A DNA stretch of 64,000 nucleotides, from contig JAKZAP010000022.1 of assembly GCA_023053575.1 (NCBI GenBank), positions 11,946,518-12,010,517 on the forward strand, written 5' to 3'. Positions 32,189-42,829 of the stretch are shown piece by piece (the first letter of the stretch is position 1; each line of letters begins with the position of its first letter). The notes under the pieces are model-generated. The model worked only from the letters and a program-made list of their open reading frames with translations, made no database searches and was not told where the DNA came from. A program made the position numbers and the translations under genes. The DNA is from Branchinecta lynchi (Eukaryota; Arthropoda; Branchiopoda; Anostraca; Branchinectidae).

Positions 32189-32314
32189 GAAGCGGCAGCA
32201 GCGATTAGAAGAAGAATATATTGAACTTGAATATCAAATCCGGTGCCTTCTTGACAAATCAGAAAACTGTCGGACAGAGGAAGATAAAAGTCGGGAGGAC
32301 GAACTCATTCAACG
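32189..32314 (+). CDS. MICALL: MICAL-like protein, bMERB domain exon 2
   Basis: The acceptor is TTTTTTTTTCAG and the donor is GTAGGC. The first base completes the Leu codon from the previous exon, 41 codons follow, and the last two bases (CG) are completed by the next exon as Arg. It encodes KRQQRLEEEYIELEYQIRCL, then LDKSENCRTEEDKSREDELI. This matches the central bMERB helix, where LEYxLR-x-LL-x-K-x-E and KT-x-ED-xx-REEEL are diagnostic in MICAL, MICALL and EHBP proteins. Both flanking phases agree with the neighbouring exons, which confirms the splice sites. Confidence 0.92.
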
Positions 32315-32479
32315 GTAGGCTTATATGATATTTATTTACACTAAAAAGCTTTTGCGTAATGGTAGTACAAAACGAAATTTCTAGAATATAATATATTACC
32401 AAAAAAGCCCGAGGGCCATGGCAACAAAAATGTACAAGTACACTAACTTATAGAAATAAAAAACACTCCTCTTATTCGA

Positions 32480-32830
32480 AATTTTGTTTTCTATACTCCG
32501 TCGCAAGTTTGTTCACGCCCAAGTTTGTTCACGGTAAGAAAACATTCACCCTTCGTCATCCTTTACTATCCATTCTTCATTAAATTCTCTCTCACCAAAT
32601 ACCTCCTTTCTCCATTCATTCAATTCCACACATTCACACACCAAATGAACGACACTTTCATCCTCTTCACCGAACATAGGACCGAAGTAACGACTGATTC
32701 TCTCTTTTGCTTTACCAATATATTTTCGCTTATATATATATTCAGTTGTACCTTATACATCTGTGTTTGTCCTTTGGCACATGAAAATACTTTTTGTGAA
32801 CAAATCACAGCCTACCGGCAGAAATTGAAT
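32480..32830 (-). mobile_element. LINE C-terminal remnant
   Basis: On the - strand a frame reads FGEEDESVVHLVCECVELNE and then EWRKEVFGE. This resembles the region around the zinc knuckle of non-LTR ORF2 proteins (acidic stretch, then HL-xx-C), but the first Cys pair is degraded. It is dead. Confidence 0.45.
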
Positions 32831-33059
32831 CGATCATCAATAGTTAACTCTACAACCGAAGTCCATCATAAGCGGCTAGTGGTTTTCATCATGCCTGTGA
32901 GTATACAGATATATAGAGATATTATATGACCCAAGGGTCATATAACAAAATAACAACAAAAATATAAATTGAACGTCTATATAAACACCCACTTGAGTAA
33001 TGACGGTGGTTTAAAATTACTCAAAATTTCAGGAAGTGATAAAAGGACACCATTTAAGT

Positions 33060-33175
33060 ATATTTTTCTTAAATCAGAAAGCTTCGGGCATCTTGGAGAA
33101 AATGGTCCAAATCTTCTTCCTCCTCCTTACAAAGTGGGCAAGCATACCTCCCATCAGGAACCACACTACCCTCCC
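33060..33175 (-). mobile_element. LINE zinc-knuckle remnant
   Basis: The - strand frame reads RYACPLCKEEEEDLDHFLQD, i.e. C-x2-C-x8-H, with the last Cys of the knuckle replaced by Ala. It resembles the LINE C-termini at 14106 and 26430. Confidence 0.5.
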
Positions 33176-33696
33176 CCCCCAAACACCGCCCCCCTCCCCC
33201 AAATATGCAATTAGTAGTTTAAACAAATCCTGAAATGAAAACGAACTCGCGAGGATTAGCGTAAGCTTTAGCAACCTCAAATAAAGTTGATGATAACTTT
33301 TTCGATCCTGAAGTTCGAACTTTTTTTTTCATCATCGGAAGTCACAGGCCATTCTAAGTTTTTAATGTTTATTTTGATTCTTCACCTTCACGACCCAAGA
33401 TATGAGATGAAAACGAACTCGCTAGTACATATTAAATAAAGCAATATCAAATAAAGTTTATAACCAACTCTGAGACTGTGAAGAGGTTGCAGGTTTTTTG
33501 TTTTACAACTTCGGAAATTACGAACCGTTCAAAGTTCCGAATTGGAATGCATTTTGTCGAGGACCCTATGCGAACTTCTTTGCTAGAGACTGGCTTCAGT
33601 GCTTTTCCGTAATCCTTTCCAGATTTCCAATCGTCAGCTAAATGGTTTCTAGGAGAAAAGTTGCCGACATTAGGCCAAGTTCAAGTTTTTTTTTTT

Positions 33697-34500
33697 ATCC
33701 CAAAACGTAAGTGAAGGGATGCGTATGACATCGCAAAAGTTGTCCGTCTGTCGGTCTGCACGATAACTCTCGAGGGGTTGAGATATTTTGATGAAACTTG
33801 GTGGGAGGATCCTTTGGGTCCAAGTACAGGTCAAGTTCGAAGATGGGCTCTGTAGCCATATATTTGAGGGTGGGGGAAGGGTTTCAAAATCAAGCGGCAA
33901 ACAAAATATTTTTTGAAAGCTATTGAGATAGTTGGTTGAGGGGTAGGGAGACATGCTGAATCCGAATATTAAAGTTATTTTCTCACCGGACAAGTAGTTT
34001 ACCTGGAATCCGGCAAAAAACGGAGACAAAAATTGTGGACCAATTTTCGGCTATAGCAGTCCCTCCCCTTTCTTCACTAGTATAGCTCTGCGCGTGGATG
34101 ATGACGTAATCTATGAATGTGGGAGAGAGCTAGTGTATTCGAAGGCCGAAGGGGTTGGTAAATGTTGTTCAAGCTTAAGCTTGTAGGGGTTGTAGGGTTT
34201 TGAATTTACGGTAAAAAAAATGTATGTATTATAAGCTAATAAGATCTTATTGAAGGGGTAAGGAGGACCTCCTTACTCCATATCTGAAACTGGAAATTTT
34301 GTTGAAGCTCAAAGTTGTTTCTGAAATCGATTAGAGATACGGTTTCGGGGTAAGGAGACATGCTGAATCCATTTTTGAACTTTATTTTAACAGTACAAAT
34401 ATTCAAGGAATCTGACGAAGACTGAATGGCGAAGACATGACTCAGTTGTTTGAATCAAATGCTAGATTTTTGGGATCCCATCGAAACCTTTGGTCTTGTT
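33697..34500 (+). mobile_element. R element, copy 3
   Basis: It starts ATCCCAAAACGTAAGTGAAG and ends GGGATCCCATCGAAACCTTT followed by GGTCTTGTT. It contains a GTCCGTCTGTCGGTCTG stretch and TATTTTGATGAAACTTGGTG. The terminal GGATCC is intact at the right end. Confidence 0.75.
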
Positions 34501-35074
34501 TTATGTGTGACACGAAACTACAAATACATTAAACAAGCACTGTGGAAAATAAAAATTCGTACATTCAGTGCTTGTTTATAATTTTACCTTAACGACAACA
34601 AGGATTTAAAGCTAGAATAAATGTAACGAAATATAATCTAACCTAATATAATCTGACCTGTATAATATAACAACTTTGTGGCAGCCATATATGAATCCTC
34701 AGTTTTGGAGCACAGGGTTCCAACGTTGCGGCGTGTCCCAACTATTAGTTGGCGCACGCGATCTGCCATCTTGGCGCATTTTACGCCAAACTTGCGGATT
34801 TTACGACCGACTGGCGGATTTATTTTTTGCTGGCGTACTAAAATTGTTTGGGTTCTATTGACAGTCCTTGGACGTTTTTTGGAGATTTCTCGCAATTTTG
34901 AGTTGAGCCCTTGTTCTGGTCTTTTAAATTGCGCTCGAAGTTTCTTCCTCGATTGCAAGTGTCCGGCGACAGTCAGTACTCTTCTCTCCCTCTGTCCGAA
35001 ATTTGAAACAGTAGATCAAGAATACTTATAAAGTTCTCGCTTGTGAGAAGAAAAGATTTCTTGACTCATGGTGG
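34501..35074. other. No recognisable feature
   Basis: Intron 3 sequence. A TAATCTAACCTAATATAATC-like stretch near 34634 resembles a retroelement tail but has no recognised body. Confidence 0.35.
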
Positions 35075-35383
35075 CCCGATGAAAAATTTGTCTTAGAATA
35101 GTAGTATGAAGTTGTACGAAAAAGTAGCATGGAGTAAGAACTAATTGATGCCACTACATGCTTCTACTTCGAGCCTACCGTGTTACTGCATTCTACTGCA
35201 TGCTACTATTAGCAAGAATGGAAACTCCTAGAGCAAGACAGGATGCTACTGGATACTACTACTTAAGATTGGCCCAGTCTGAGGCACATTAAATGATAGT
35301 ACTCTTTACTGTTACTTATCACTAGATGCAACATATTCGTACAACTATCGTACAACTACGCAGGCTACAAATTTTCCATCGGG
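35075..35383. mobile_element. S element, copy 2
   Basis: The ends CCCGATGAAAAATTTG and CAAATTTTCCATCGGG are inverted repeats. The interior includes AAGACAGGATGCTACTGG and TTAAATGATAGTACTC. It is the most complete copy of this family. Confidence 0.75.
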
Positions 35384-35907
35384 GGTTTCTAAATATGTGC
35401 GCGGGAAATCACATTCCGTACTTCGTATTGATCAGTTTGCTTTTAAATTCGGTTGATGTTGCCTTCTATTCGGCAAATCTTTATGGATTTCGGTAGAGAT
35501 GCTATCGTCGATGTTTTCATGAAAACGAACGAATTGTAAATCTCGCGTATCTGTGTCAGCTTTGACAGGATTGGATGGTTTACGGGGGCGTCTAATCCCA
35601 CTAGAGCTGAGCAAGCCGAATTCTAGTTCTCTGGAGAGGGAAGAAAAAGAGAAAAGAAAGAAGATTCAAAGAAAAAGGAGCTGTAATAATCTCAATGCAT
35701 CCTTCCTCTGCCCCTTAGTATAATGGGGTCATAAAGAGGGAAATGGACGGATTTGTGTGTCGACTCGTAATCGTAACAAAGAAGCGCATTTGAGGAGTGA
35801 AAAGAACAGATTGTTTAAGTCTGACCGCCATTGTTAGCTAGACATTGAAAGTAAGTCCTTCAGAGTTCAACGGTATAGGGCTAAGAATCGACAGTCAATT
35901 TGTTCAC
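35384..35907. other. No recognisable feature
   Basis: Intron 3 sequence without recognised repeats or coding signal. Confidence 0.35.
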
Positions 35908-35911
35908 TTAA

Positions 35912-36713
35912 AGTTTAACTGAAAAGCCAACTTATTTCATTTAAAGGACACCTGAATCAAGAGTACCAAGTATCATCCCTATCTGTATGGCTTCCGTTAA
36001 CATTGCCTGCAAGAAACCCGACACAAATACGAAGTAGTGTTTCCAAGCTATGATCCTTTTTTCAGTACTGCACAATTTTAGGAATGAATAATTGTCTCCA
36101 ATCAACCCTTCTTCTGGAATATTTTTTAACCAGTTAAGCCCGCAAACGAATATCTAAAAGAAATTCAAATACAATCCGGCCAGCACTGTACAAGATTTGA
36201 ATGAATTGCGCTTTTTGTCTTGGAGTCTGCATGTGCAGACCTCCAGAAACGAACATCCCTATTTTGAAAACGTCACGCTCAGGAGAAGAACGCTCTCCGT
36301 GGCCATGTCTGTAAATGTATTCTCCATGGTGTGTTCAAGTATGGTTTCATTGTTCAGGTGACCTTTAACTGAATACACTGAATTATTGGGATTCTGCAAA
36401 GGGATTTGTTGTGTTATTGTCTACCAGTATCTGCTCTAGTTATGACGTTTAGAATATCTACTGCAGTTCCCGCAACGTAAATTCTACTATGACGCGGGAA
36501 ATTTTAATCTCAACACGCGGCTTTCACTGGGCAGTGGTGAGATTGCTTAGTGCCTGGACAAAAAAATCACAATCTTTCTCGTAAGGCATATAACAAAAAT
36601 ACAAGCGCATAGAGGTACCATGAATCTCACGGAAATTCCGCTATTTGAAAATCGATTATTCGTGAATAGCGGAGCAACAAAGGAACGCATTTTCATCGGC
36701 TCTTCAAGCCTAA
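35912..36713 (-). mobile_element. TTAA-Q element, copy 1, split by TTAA-N
   Basis: It is flanked by TTAA (35908-35911 and 36714-36717). The left end AGTTTAACTGAAAAGCC and the right end CTTCAAGCCTAA are those of copy 3 in reverse. The TTAA-N element at 35945-36364 is inserted 29 bp inside it with its own TTAA duplication. Confidence 0.75.
35945..36364. mobile_element. TTAA-N MITE, copy 3
   Basis: It is flanked by TTAA (35941-35944 and 36365-36368). The left end is AGGACACCTGAATCAAG and the right end TTCAGGTGACCT carries one change. It matches copy 2 in the same orientation. Confidence 0.85.
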
Positions 36714-36776
36714 TTAAGTGAATGAGTGATGGATAACTAGATTGTCCTTTCTCGACCTTTTTTGGTTAAACTTTAA

Positions 36777-37432
36777 ATAGGCTTGAAGACCCGATGAAAA
36801 TGCTTCACTTCGTTCCTCGACTATTCATATAATCAGTTTTTGTCGAATGAACTTTTTGTTTCAGATTTTTGTGGTACCTCTATGTGCTTGTACCTCTGTC
36901 CGTGAAATATTTAACAGCTAATGGTAAAGTATTGTCGAAAATTACACCTATCTCGGGTCACTCGCAACAACGGGCTTTCTTCAAAAGTGGCCTTACAATC
37001 TGGAATTTAACATTTCCCGCGCTTCTCTTCCGTAGCCACTGAAATGTTGAAATTCAAATTATTCGGGTCGTGATGAACTTTGGGGGTGTTCCACCCTTCT
37101 TACAATATTAACTATTACTTATTATTTTCGTTCCAACCTTGTGAAAAGTTACTAGACTGACCGTCCCTGTTGCGCTATTGGCCCGCTTAGCGCATAACAC
37201 GATATTTTGAGTAAAAAAATGCGTTCCAGCTTTGAAGCAAAAAACCCAGAAGCCATGACGTCATGCGTAGTTACGACGGTAAGTAAAGTGGAACGCAACC
37301 TTTGTCTTGTCGGGCCGGCAGTGCATATTCTGTTCGTAACTATTAGAGCCCAAGGCGGAGTAGCAGATACAAAGTAATTCAGTGTATTCAAATCCAAAGT
37401 GTAAATAAATAAACTGGCTTTTCAGTTACACT
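36777..37432 (+). mobile_element. TTAA-Q element, copy 3, split by TIR-A
   Basis: It is flanked by TTAA (36773-36776 and 37433-37436). It starts ATAGGCTTGAAGACCCGATG and ends GGCTTTTCAGTTACACT. Shared interior: TGTGGTACCTCTATGTGCTT. TIR-A copy 3 interrupts it at 37082-37300. Its right end is only about 30 bp from the next splice acceptor. Confidence 0.75.
37082..37300. mobile_element. TIR-A MITE, copy 3
   Basis: In opposite orientation to copy 1. The left end is GGGGGTGTTCCACCCTTCTT; the right end AAAGTGGAACGCAACC is altered so that it resembles the TIR-D end. It contains GCGTTCCAGCTTTGAAG and ATGACGTCATGCGTAG. Confidence 0.7.
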
Positions 37433-37467
37433 TTAACGCAGCTTTAACGTGTTTTTTTTGTCTGCAG

Positions 37468-37580
37468 ATTGGTGCTAGTGGTCGAACGTCGTGCCGAAAT
37501 CGTGGACTGTCTTGAGCTGGAACGACGGCGGGGCGAGGAGGAAGACACCAGTATCAAGTGCCATCTTGAGGCCTATAACC
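37468..37580 (+). CDS. MICALL: MICAL-like protein, bMERB domain exon 3
   Basis: The acceptor is TTTTGTCTGCAG and the donor is GTAAGT. The first base completes Arg from the previous exon, 37 codons follow, and one base (C) is left for the next exon. It encodes LVLVVERRAEIVDCLELERR and RGEEEDTSIKCHLEAYN, the last bMERB helix: the pattern V-xx-R-xx-IVDCL-E-x-(D/E)R-xx-EEED is shared by MICAL, MICALL and EHBP1. With the two preceding exons it makes up a full-length domain of about 150 residues. Confidence 0.92.
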
Positions 37581-37932
37581 GTAAGTAGGCTACAACTTTT
37601 ATATCGGTGGACGGTCAGTGTCAGAAGATTGGAAAAAGGTGTTATTTTCTTTTTAAAAAAAGTAATCTTCACGTCAGATTTAAAAAAAATTGCTTTGGAA
37701 CAATCAGTCGGTATGTGCAATACTACATTAATGGATGGAGAGAATTGTTCGTCTAGCGATTATTTCCCTTTTAAAGCAAAAAGCAGTCGAGAGAAAGGAC
37801 AAAAACGTATTCTGTTGAATATTTTTTTGTACTTATATTGAGAATTGCTCTAACCTAAATCTAACTAGACCTACGTCGCCTGGGCAACGTGAAGTGTTGC
37901 GGCAACCTTTGTCCGGCTTCGCCGACTAAAGC
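37581..37932. other. Start of intron 4
   Basis: Donor GTAAGT and unannotated sequence. No repeat terminus was recognised. Confidence 0.35.
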
Positions 37933-39502
37933 GTTGTGAGAGCAACACTTTGGTTTTGTTTCTTCGCTGTCGGTTAAATGCTGAAGTTGTCAACTTATCG
38001 AAGATTTTTAAAACGGTATGTTGTAAAAAGAATCATCACATGATCAAAATCTATTGTTCAGCGTTGTAAAAACAACAACAGAAGAATATCGGAAGAAGGG
38101 ACTAAATTTACTTTGCAGTCAGTTGAACTTTATCCTTTTCAATCGTAGACATCGTGACGGATGAAAACTTGTTAGTATTATAAAGAAAACTAGTTAGTAT
38201 TATAAAGCTATCCGTAACTTTTCAGGATTAAAATACCATAGATGACACTATTAATTATTACGAAACTACCTCATTGTTTTACAGTATCGTTTGTATCCGT
38301 TACGTAAACAGTTAATCCTAGACAGCGATAGACCGGACGATATAATAGGTACACCAGCTAGCAAAAGTTGCAAACCCCTCATCCCTGAAGATGATTGTAG
38401 CATAACAGCCGATTATTACTTACAAGTCCCTTGCATATATTACCATTGGAAACCAAATTGTTCTTACCATCGGATACACCGGAAACAAATAACAGGTACA
38501 CCAACTAGCAAAAGCTGCACACCCCTCATTGCCGAAGATGATTATGAGCTAACAGTAGCCTGTTGCTTACAAGTCCCCTACATGTCTCACAACTGGTATC
38601 GCCTATTTTTGGTTTCTGTGTGTACCTTACTACTGAAGTTGTCAGTCTCTTGAAATTTTCAAACTGGTGTATCTCATGAAGGAATTTAAAAAAAAAAAAA
38701 ATGGATGACATATTTTGATCACCTCTCCAACGGCTATCGATTGCCGTCGAAAAAAAAAATTCTACCTGTATTAGTTCAAAAGTTGACTTTTTTGCAGTAG
38801 GCAAACTTTCTAACCTCACCACTTAGAAAGGAGCAAAGGACAAGCTTCTTTAGCAATGCGAGAACTTTTAAAGTTTAAGGGGCACATCTGATACCATTTC
38901 TCTACCGCAAACCCAAGTGCAAAAAAAAACGAATGATAAACTCAGCTGAAATCGCGAACAGACATGGATAAAAACAATAGATGGCAGCACTTTCGGACCC
39001 GTGGGAAAAAAACACTTTTTTGTGTCGGTAGATTTTTCTATTAATCACTCAAAGAAGATATGTTGGCTGTGGGGCCGGGTAACTGCCGCATATATCTAAC
39101 ACTTGTAGATGTTAGTCCATCTCCAATTTGAAACTGGTGCCTGCCTGCTTGCGTGCTAGGACGGAGCTTTCCACTCGAAAGCAGAAACATGGTTTGATGA
39201 ACCGAAAGGTTGGCTGCACAACTTCAAATAGTCCTCTCTGACATAGGCTATATAACTCCACTTCACTTCGCACACCGTAGGCTCTGGCTCGAGGACAAGC
39301 AAAAACCATCCTTATTAGCCCAAGGCGAGAGTTCTACGGAGCTTTCCAGAATGTAATGTCATATTCCTCAGTCCGGCCTAAGGTCCACACTTTCCGTAAA
39401 AACCGCAAAGGTTAGACCCTTACTAGTTACCAGGAATAAAATGAAATCGGCGGCATAGGAATAAAAAACGAGGACAAAACCAAAGTGTTGCTCTCGCAAC
39501 AC
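37933..39502. repeat. 1.57-kb inverted-repeat-bounded segment
   Basis: The outer arms GTTGTGAGAGCAACACTTTG (37933) and CAAAGTGTTGCTCTCGCAAC (39480) are inverted over about 27 bp, including ACAAAACC. Inside, a unit of about 150 bp is duplicated (38345-38425 and 38490-38570), sharing TGCACACCCCTCAT-like and TTACAAGTCCC sequence. It may be a non-autonomous DNA element; no target duplication was identified. Confidence 0.5.
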
Positions 39503-39640
39503 AATAGTGCTAAACGTTCTCTGAAAGTGCTGCTTCTGGAAAACAGTATCCGTAGAAACCCTGATTATCAGTTGGTGTTAATGGCTGCTGACATTATTTG
39601 CTCAAGTGAAACTTTCACAATGAAATTTAGCAATTCTTAA

Positions 39641-39849
39641 ACCCGGAGACGCAAGCTTCGTATGTTACATTCCGAAACCTCACTAATATTTGCACTTGCC
39701 TCGATTCACTAGATTCTATGTGCATTATGTATTGCCATTTTTTGCCATAAGTCAATGGGTTTGGGATTGTTAAGAGCAGACCCTAATTTTACAGTATTCA
39801 GATAGTTTGGAATAACGGAGCATAAACAGTAGATAGTGCGAGGGGCACT
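39641..39849. mobile_element. TTAA-L MITE, copy 4, deleted
   Basis: It is flanked by TTAA on both sides (39637-39640 and 39850-39853) but lacks the usual left end, starting CCCGGAGACGCAAGCTTCG. The right end is GCGAGGGGCACT. Confidence 0.6.
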
Positions 39850-39893
39850 TTAACAAAAGGCTTCTATCCTGTTTACTTAGGCTATAGTTTGTT

Positions 39894-39940
39894 CCTGCGA
39901 TATTTTGGCCTTTCTTGACATGGGTCCTCGTCAGGCTGTA
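39894..39940. repeat. FB-E foldback fragment, copy 4
   Basis: GCGATATTTTGGCCTTTCTT followed by GGGTCCTCGTCAGGCTG corresponds to the centre of one palindrome arm of the copy at 30106. Confidence 0.55.
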
Positions 39941-40009
39941 AATGTAGAAATGAACCTCGAGTTGAGTCTGATCTGTCTAACCTATCCATTTAATAGTAAC
40001 AATAGTTGC

Positions 40010-41845
40010 GTTTTTGCAGATACCATTGTATCTGTTACCACGGTGACTGAATCTGCAATTAGTCGTTTTTGCAGTTACAGTATCTGATACACGGTTGCTC
40101 TGCAAAAACGACTATTGCCGAAATTGCACTTTACGAAGCCACCCCAAAAGTAAAACAGATATCCAGTTACATCACTAAGTGCTAAACTTCTTTCTCACCA
40201 ATTTGACATTGATGAAAGTGAGATGACTTTTCAGATACCACGATCAGTTACCACGGTCGGACCATGGTATCTGAATATCCAGGGGCGTCGCAAGGGGGGG
40301 GGGGGGGTGCAGCACCCCCCCACCTTTTTGAGATTCGGTAAAATTTTGGGCCGGAGGCCCAAAATTTTACTAAAATTGTTCGGTATTTTTTCGATTTACG
40401 GGGATTCGGTAGTTATGCAGAATCCTAAATAGGCTATCTGTACAAACCTCTTCGGTATAATGATCGGGATTCGGTATAATTGCCAGTATTCGGTAGTTAT
40501 CACGAATTTGGTGAGAGAATTTATGAAATCAATTGGTAATTTTTCGATGCCGGAACTATTCGGTATATTTATGGAGATTCCGTAGTTACACAGACTCCCG
40601 AATAAGCTATTGGTTCAGAATTATTCGGTGTCATGATTGGGATTCGGTAATTTATTTAATATAATTTCCAGGATTCGGAAGTGACCACGAATGCTGACTT
40701 TGTTCGAGTTTCGACGAAAGTATACCGAATATGAATATTGTTCGGTAGTCTTTCGATACCAAAAAAATTCGGTATAATAACCGGGATACGGTGGTTATAC
40801 AGAATCCCGAACACGCTATCGGTCTAAACTTATTCGGTACAATAACTGGGATTCGGTAACTTATTCGTTGTAATTGCCAGGATTCGGAAGTTACCACGAA
40901 CCTAGAAACTCAGAAGAGGTCGAGTGAAGCACTGGTCGCAGACAAAAGGGATGATCTGTAATATCATCGATAGTCCTTACTTTTATTTTGGATCCCAAAA
41001 AGACTATCTAATCATAAATATTTAGAAAATTCCGCCTGCAGCACTTTTCGTAATGTTCTCTATTTTGTGGAAGGGCGCGTCATTTGACGGGGGTTTTAAG
41101 CCAGTTTTGGGATTGCGATTTCGAACCATTAAAAGCTAGAATTTGGATGGAAATTAAATTTGGCAGGAAAAAGCAAAAAAAAAATTTCGCCTGCGGCGCT
41201 CACTTTATGTTATCATAGATAGTATATTGACTAGACTACAGTTGCTGCTGCTGCCGGAACGTGGCTCCATCCGTTTTCTAGAACTTCTTAAGAGTCTCGG
41301 TATTTCAACAGTAAATGATAGAATTTGTAAGAGAAGCAGTTAAATTTTAGCCTACAAAAACAAAAAAAAATGGATTTCGAAAATTTTAGCCTGCGGCGCT
41401 CGATTTAATTTTCTATTGGCTATAATAGATAGTAGCTGTTACTGCAATCATGCCCAGCAACGTATTCTCCATGTGGGCTTCGCCAAAACGCCGCCTTATA
41501 GTTGGCTTATCGTCGTTCATGCTGCCTTTTATTGTTACTCTTCCTACGTAATCGTTTCTCTTCCATAATTTAAAGCTCGAATTCTTAGTTCTAGGATTCG
41601 GTAAAAAAATTTAAAGATTCGGTAAAATTTTGGCTCTGCACCCCCCCACCGAAAATGCACTTGCGAAGCCCCTGTGAATATCAGATGCCACGATAAATGG
41701 CCATATAGCACGATAACTGCAAATACGTATTTTAACCGTGGTATCAGATACCACGATAACTGCGAAAACGACTTTAGACCGTGGTATCAGATACCACGAT
41801 AACTGCGAAAACGACTTTAGACCGTGGTATCAGATACAGTTATTT
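40010..41845. repeat. Palindromic repeat I, interrupted by hAT-H
   Basis: Units around GTGGTATCAGATACCACGAT with AACTGCGAAAACGACTTTAG occur at 40010-40279 and 41683-41845; two near-identical 46-bp units lie at about 41738-41830. The hAT-H element separates the two parts. Confidence 0.65.
40280..41674. mobile_element. hAT-H element, 1395 bp, non-autonomous
   Basis: The ends are CAGGGGCGTCGCAAG and CTTGCGAAGCCCCTG, with the exact 8-bp duplication TGAATATC at 40272-40279 and 41675-41682. A G-run, then GTGCAGCACCCCCCC, lies just inside the left end and GCACCCCCCCACC just inside the right end. The interior has many ATTCGGTA units. No transposase frame is present. Confidence 0.9.
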
Positions 41846-41945
41846 TAGATAAGAGTTTAGCGCCATTTCATCTTGGGCCGAAGGAGCACTTACAATAGGA
41901 ACAAATTGGGTTTTGCTTGAACCTTAAATCTGTCTTTTTTTTCAG

Positions 41946-42130
41946 TAAAACACGACCAGCCTTCCCCCTCACCCAGTCCTGAAACACCTGAGCAGCCGAA
42001 ATCCACGAAATTGAAGTTCAAATCCCCCGCCAAACTACTGATGAAAGTGGGCGAGCACAAAAAGAAGACGAGGCCGGAAGGCGAAAATCAGCTGGACAAA
42101 AAGACTAAATCAAAATGGTTTAAAAAATAA
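41946..42130 (+). CDS. MICALL: MICAL-like protein, C-terminal exon
   Basis: The acceptor is TCTTTTTTTTCAG. TA joins the C from the previous exon to give Leu, then 60 codons and TAA (42128-42130). It encodes a proline-rich start (QPSPSPSPETPEQPKS), then a basic tail with KLKFKSPAKLLMKVGEHKKK and the end KSKWFKK. A short lysine-rich tail after bMERB is a feature of MICALL1-type proteins as I remember them, whereas MICALs usually end closer to the domain; this favours MICALL over MICAL or EHBP1 but does not prove it. All five visible exons add up to 392 residues. Confidence 0.85.
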
Positions 42131-42285
42131 TATAAATTTCATTTAGCCAGATCGACTATGCACCGTCTTATGCGCTGACGCAGGCCTAGATTTTTTAAAT
42201 TTTGCTATTTTTGTTGACATTTTCTTGTTTGTAGCAATAATTTATGTCGTGAAATTTCAAAATAAAGCCACGTGACATTAAAACC
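42131..42285 (+). terminator. 3' UTR with polyadenylation signal
   Basis: The stop codon is followed by about 150 bp of AT-rich sequence and a canonical AATAAA at 42261-42266, so transcript cleavage is expected near 42280-42290. Confidence 0.75.
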
Positions 42286-42829
42286 AAATGGCTTTCCCGA
42301 AGTCTGTTGCTAGGTCTTCCCTGTGAACATTTTGCCAAATTGTATGAATGCGAAAAGTGAGTGAAACGCTTGTATTCATGATTTCAGGGTGTTCTGTCCA
42401 GACTATAGTTCCACGTAAAACCGCTGAGGAAATTCGGACTCGCTACTAGGTTAGACAAAACAAAAATCTCACCCTAAAAACAGAAAAAACGATAGTTGAA
42501 ATGCTAAACTATAGAGCCTATGAAAAAAAAAAAAAATCAACTTTCAGTTAAACTTTAAGGACATGGTCCGCGAAAAGATTACTTTTCATTTAAACTTTAA
42601 GGATTTAGGCTTTACAAGTTATTCATTTGCAGTTCAATTCGACTTTCGGGATTTCTTTGCACGCCTATTTCTTTTCAGTCATTTGTGTTTTATCCAGATA
42701 ATAGTTCCACGAAACACGCCTAAGAAAATTTGGACTCGACACTAAATAAGACGAAACAAAAATCTCATCCTATAAACACAGAATACGGTAGTTGAGATAT
42801 TAAGGAGGTAAATTACGAAATAGATCAAC
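42286..42829. other. Downstream spacer with TTAA-Q-like pieces
   Basis: Two short pieces of the type CTTTCAGTTAAACTTTAAGG lie at about 42541 and 42581. A GTTCCACG-centred sequence of about 100 bp is duplicated (42408-42500 and 42705-42790, sharing CAAAAATCTCA). No gene. Confidence 0.45.
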
